DNA from: Mikrocytos mackini
Lineage: Eukaryota; Endomyxa; Ascetosporea; Mikrocytida; Mikrocytiidae
Reading direction: 5' to 3'
DNA length: 21,357 nucleotides
NCBI GenBank assembly: GCA_030180075.1
Contig: JASNJN010000130.1
Location: 1-21,357, forward strand
Part shown: in pieces, positions 17,673-21,357 of the stretch
Layout of the letters: the number at the start of each line of letters is the position of its first letter
Position numbering within the stretch: position 1 is the stretch's first letter
Translations under genes and position numbers: made by a program
The notes under the pieces: model-generated
Told to the model about the DNA's origin: nothing
Databases searched by the model: none
The model's input: only the letters and a program-made list of their open reading frames with translations

Positions 17673-18124
17673 ATAAACATAACTAAATTATGAAGATGAA
17701 GTGAATATTATTACTTAGTATTTTGTCTGTAGATTATGTGGAAAGTGATGCATATCATTTATAGTTTGTATATGTAACATTCTTTAATGAATTAACGTTT
17801 TGTGGGATATGACTTTGTTAGTTACCAATAAATTATACATAAAGAGTCGTGAAAAAGGTGTCAATATTAAATAAAGTCGAAATAAGTCATTTTAAAGTAT
17901 TTATCACATTATTCATCATTAAACCCATACATGATAATGTATGGCTAATTAACAAATTGTATATATACACAAATAACTACCATATCATCCACAAACTGTA
18001 ACACATATTTAGACGCCAGGAATGTTTTAATTACAAACTTCATTATTTTCAAAATGTAACTTTTAATTTTCTATGTCAAAAATTATCCTCTCCACCCTAT
18101 TCTCCAACCACACACCGATTGTAC
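17673..18124. other. Intergenic, no gene seen
   Basis: AT-rich spacer between the family 2 pair and the membrane-anchored gene. The last 50 bp before the start codon are C-rich on the plus strand (CCTCTCCACCC, CTCCAACCACACACC), unlike the rest of the spacer, and may be leader or promoter sequence. Confidence 0.4.
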
Positions 18125-19437
18125 ATGGTTAGTTCAGACACCGAGAGCAAGCATTCTTCTTTTTCTTCTTATTCTATACTACTAATAATTCTCACCACAT
18201 TTTTAGTCATTCTAATTACTTCTACAGTACTCATCATTATCCTAAAATCTCCAAAGCAGATCAACACCAATTCATCCTCCATCACCACAGCGCTCACAGA
18301 GTCGTCCACCTCCTCTATCGTCCTGGAGCGAAACAAAACAAACAATTTGAACAAATCGTCTTTTTCCATAAACGTCAAAGAAAAAGGAGCGCTTCACCCA
18401 TTGCCCAAAACTGAAACAAGTGTACTGTCTTCAGAGAACAGTACAAATTTACAAATTACCAAGTTCAAACAACCTCCCAATAATAACAATGAAAGCAATA
18501 AAGATTTATCCTTTGAACAACTTCTTTTAAACATTACTAAAAGTAAAAAAGATCTAAAAGAAATCCTAAACTATATTTTTAAAGATAATACATTTACTTC
18601 AAATATGAAAGAATATGCTTATAAGATTAATGGTAATATTGATGTACTAATTGGTAATTCATTAAAAGCGACATTAAAAGAAAACAAGAAATTGAATTTA
18701 ACATTTTTTGAATTTTTAAATTCAAAAATTAACAAAATTCAATTTTTAGAAAATATAAAAACGCCCATTTTACATTTTACAGAACGATTAAAGGAACTAA
18801 AAGAAAACGGAATAAACAATACAAATATTATTGACTGTGTAAACAATTTGGTAATCAGTTTTGTAAATAGATATATTTACAATGGTTGTTTAAAATTTTA
18901 TAATGCAACAAAAATAACAAATGTAAAAAACGAAGTAGAAAAAGAGAATAATATTAAAAAAAAAGTAAAGAATCTGAAGAAATTGAAAACGTTAAAAAGT
19001 ACATTTATAAAAGCACAGTTGAACTTATAAACAAGTTAAAATTAAACAATAAAGAAACGAATTATAACAACACAGGATTTGTGTTTAAAAAAGCAATAAA
19101 TAATATTTCTGAATTTCCAAAAGATTTGTTTATAACAACGAATTTAAACGATTGTGATTTTAGAGAAACATTTGCAATAAATGTAAAAAATTTGGAAGAA
19201 ATATTGAAAAATGTATACGAAGAAAATATAACGAATGAGAACTTAGTTGAGATATTAAATACATTGAAACGTTTGGTAGAAAAAGATGAGAAAGAAAAAG
19301 GAATTGAATTTAAAAAGAAAAAACAAAGTAAACCGGTGAAAGTTGTGAAAATTGATTTAATACAAAAAAGTAATGAAAATAATTCTATGAATAAAAAGAA
19401 AGAAATAATAAATGTTGATTTAAGAGATGATAAGTAA
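18125..19437 (+). pseudogene. Membrane-anchored Lys/Asn-rich orphan protein, split at an A9 run
   Basis: Function unknown. The ATG at 18125 (the upstream TTG at 18119 is not credible) begins a short Ser-rich N-terminus, then one strong hydrophobic segment at about residues 17-40, then a Lys: a signal-anchor, type II pattern. A Ser/Thr/Asn-rich stretch follows, then a long Lys/Asn-rich helical region. The first frame ends with TAA at 19028-19030 after a poor Lys/Leu tail. The frame one base back opens at 18958, reads acidic helical sequence (KESEEIENVKKY), and runs unbroken to 19437. The frames overlap across A9 at 18956-18964, so a one-base shift there would make a single protein of about 437 residues. 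It is an indel, polymerase slippage or sequencing error. If the break is real, the anchor and most of the first 280 residues are still made. It is not visibly related to the family 2 genes. Confidence 0.65.
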
Positions 19438-19569
19438 TATAAATACTAAGTTGATAATGAAATTGAAATTTAATTGTAAATTAGGGTATTTTAAATCAAA
19501 CGGAATATTATTGATATAATAGTTTTGATAAATTGGCATATATTTAACAAACATAATATTTTTATTTAC

Positions 19570-20065
19570 GAGTGATGTTTGCGAAGACGTAAAAGTTTAA
19601 TTTGATAATTTTCAAAAAAGCTATTTTGGCACAAATATGCCATAAAAACAGGGCATAATGGACAGATTTAAAAAAGTAAAAATGGAAAAGATCGGACAAA
19701 AAGTAAAAATTTGGAAAAAAAAATTTTTCAATGAAAATGTATTTTTGAACTCATAGAAACCTTGTGCCCATTTTTCAAAATTATTTTTCATGTTTAATAA
19801 AACAAAAAAANCANAGNATAATTTTGGNCATAAATCCTTGTTCAAAAATAGCCCTCAATGCCGTCGGCCAAAAATCGGCAAAAATCGGGATTTTGTAGTT
19901 TTTGGATTTTTGACTGCATATTATCGCGGCACAAAGCATAAATTTATGTATAATCCGGTTTGTCGCGATAACGCTGTAGCTTTTCGTGATTATCGTGATA
20001 AAAGCATATTATACCTTTTGAAAATAGCTATTTTAAAAGGCTATATGCTCTTGTGAACATCACTG
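19570..20065. mobile_element. Small hAT-like non-autonomous element (candidate)
   Basis: The left end GAGTGATGTTTGCGAAGACGTA and the inverted right end CAGTGATGTTCACAAGAGCATA align from the terminus inward. Just inside, TTTTCAAAAAAGCTATTTT on the left matches TAGCTATTTTCAAAAGG read from the right. The CAGTG terminus fits the hAT end rule. There is no coding frame, and four N bases lie in the middle (19811-19828). The 8-bp flanks do not match (TTATTTAC against AATTAAAC), so the exact ends or the superfamily may be wrong. Confidence 0.45.
20004..20048. repeat. Hairpin in the hAT-like element's right end
   Basis: GCATATTATACCTTTT pairs with AAAAGGCTATATGC around a central AAAATAGCTATTTT, with one bulged G and a small gap. 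TATCGCG and ATCGTGAT motifs repeat just upstream (19920-20000). Confidence 0.6.
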
Positions 20066-20181
20066 AATTAAACCATTGAGAATCTAAAACTATTTAAAAG
20101 CTACGATCAAGAAAATAGAACAATGAACAATGAAAACAGGGAGCCACGATGACGTAACCTCCTTATCTATTAATTAACACT

Positions 20182-20255
20182 TTCTGTACGGAGGGCCTCT
20201 ATAGAGGCCATGAAAAAAAGACGTTCTGTACGAAGGGCCTCTATAGAGGCCATGA
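20182..20255. repeat. Two 32-bp direct repeats, each with a 16-bp perfect palindrome
   Basis: The unit starts TTCTGTACG and ends CCATGA, at 20182-20213 and 20224-20255, with one base different (G/A at the tenth base of each unit). Each contains the perfect palindrome GGCCTCTATAGAGGCC (20194-20209 and 20236-20251). The starts are 42 bp apart, which is four helical turns. The GC-rich cores stand out in AT-rich DNA. No gene lies within 700 bp on either side. Confidence 0.9.
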
Positions 20256-21357
20256 GAATAATCGCCATAGAACGAACCAATAATTAATTATCTATTGCAA
20301 TTATGTATCAAAGTGTCATTTTATAAATTATAAAGAAATTAACGACATGTATGACGGTTTTTTGCTAAATTTTTTGCATTTTATACCAAAATGTATAACA
20401 TCTATTAGAATCGATATAAGATCTAGAAACATCGATTAAACGCTATTAAATTGAATCATGTTCAGTTTTAGTCTTCATAACCCCCTCAGCTTTTCCCAAA
20501 ATATAATTTTGTATTTTCAAAAGTTATTTTCCCACTATAAGATTTAAAAAATAATGGAACTTACAGGTGTTTTTACTCATCAAAAATTAGTGTNNAACAA
20601 CAANTTAACATATTATAAAATTATGTCATTACTACAAGGTAAGTCAGGAAATATTTTTAAATCCAATCTCTAATTAGCAAATATTTTCAAATCATCTATT
20701 TTGGGATATAGTTTATTTTCATAAACATTTTCAAAACATGTTCTATTTTCTGATTATGTCAAGTTTTATGCTATCAACAATTAATAAATCAAGCAATAAA
20801 TTGAGTTATCTAATTCTATGTGCACAAGGGAAGAGTTCTTTTACAAATTTTTTAATTTTCGAAATTTCCTACTATACAGTCTCGCAACACGCTAATCCTA
20901 CGTTTTTAGCTGTTTACTGTATAGTTTGTGAACGGCACACTTTACACTCGATTTGGTAAAAGAATTTCAACCTGATGTTTTGTTCCGCGATAGAGTTTTA
21001 AGAATCTTATAATTTAACCAATTTTAAACCATATCAAAGTTGCACGAATCTAAAACAATGTGGTAATTTATTGTACCTGGTATTTACATATAGTTTATTT
21101 ATAGAATTATTTATCAAATCATATTCCTGGGAATGATTTTGTGTCCGGGATTCCTGGGAATACGGGAGTCTCATTCCCGATAAAAAACACAAGTATCTAT
21201 TATAGATATTCGTTTACCTAATATTTACTAAAAAATAATAATTAAATATATAATTAGTTTCTCCGTTGCAAAAAATAAGAAATGGCCAACGAATAGAATT
21301 TCAGTAGTAGATTTTTAATGAAGGGAGTGTAGTATGCCCCGATATAAGCCGCCCTTG
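20256..21357. other. Gene-free AT-rich right end
   Basis: No credible gene. N bases lie at 20594-20595 and 20604. A 73-codon plus-strand frame at 20738-20959 has neither domain nor signal and is left out. The only structured DNA is the repeated ATTCCTGGGAAT near the window edge. Confidence 0.4.
21123..21161. repeat. Repeated ATTCCTGGGAAT motif
   Basis: ATTCCTGGGAAT occurs at 21123-21134 and 21150-21161, 27 bp apart, with ATTCCCGA following at 21173. Each copy has inverted ATTCC/GGAAT halves around TG. Clustered ATTCC/GGGAAT repeats are typical of the subterminal region of some hAT elements, so an element end may lie at or beyond the window edge. Confidence 0.5.

Noticed and set aside
18421-18445. 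Hairpin TGTACTGT / ACAGTACA
   Set aside because: An 8-bp stem with a 9-base loop inside coding sequence, without a repeat elsewhere in the window; it may be chance.
20738-20959. 73-codon plus-strand ORF
   Set aside because: No signal peptide, domain or matching composition; average for chance ORFs in AT-rich DNA.
1-21357. tRNA or rRNA genes
   Set aside because: Looked for cloverleaf-type GGTTCRANTCC arms and rRNA-like conserved blocks by eye on both strands; none convincing.

Overview
The window is AT-rich, intron-poor eukaryotic DNA, about half transposon debris and half short orphan genes. The genes lack visible introns, begin with signal peptides or a membrane anchor, and some have AATAAA at or just past the stop codon. 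Orphan secreted paralogues, compact gene ends and many transposon classes (hAT, MULE, REL-endonuclease LINE, possibly Merlin) fit a transposon-rich microsporidian or similar parasite genome. That is inference; no rRNA or housekeeping gene is present to settle it. Scattered N bases show that the assembly is unresolved in places.

Layout. Bases 1-7060 are a graveyard of mobile elements: a broken BED-finger hAT transposase (minus strand), a 5'-truncated LINE with zinc knuckle and restriction-like endonuclease, a short Merlin/ISXO2-like transposase scrap, a 1.67 kb non-coding element with matching ends, a C2H2 scrap on the minus strand, a 20-bp tandem repeat, and a fold-back element of about 1.1 kb that has itself been hit by a 370-bp hAT-type MITE. 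Bases 7079-10829 hold three surface or secreted protein genes: a Ser-rich single-pass membrane protein whose 5' end is lost at an N gap, and a convergent pair of secreted paralogues sharing five cysteines. Bases 10868-14926 are one MULE transposon with 488-bp terminal inverted repeats. It is complete in layout, but its transposase has one in-frame TGA. It lies 38 bp upstream of the start codon of the second secreted paralogue. Bases 15360-17672 hold a tandem pair of secreted paralogues of a second orphan family; the second copy is frameshifted. Bases 18125-19437 hold a membrane-anchored Lys/Asn-rich protein, also split by a one-base shift at an A9 run. Bases 19438-21357 are gene-free, with a small hAT-like element, a pair of identical 16-bp palindromes, and a repeated ATTCCTGGGAAT motif at the edge.

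How parts relate. No metabolic pathway is visible. The host genes look like a cluster of lineage-specific exported proteins that expand by local duplication and are exposed to transposon insertion. The least expected non-coding signal is a 15-nt motif (ATTRTTAATAGAATT) located 26-36 nt after the stop codon of three genes from two unrelated families. A coding-strand switch from C-rich to G-rich along each orphan gene is a second signal that ordinary annotation would not report.
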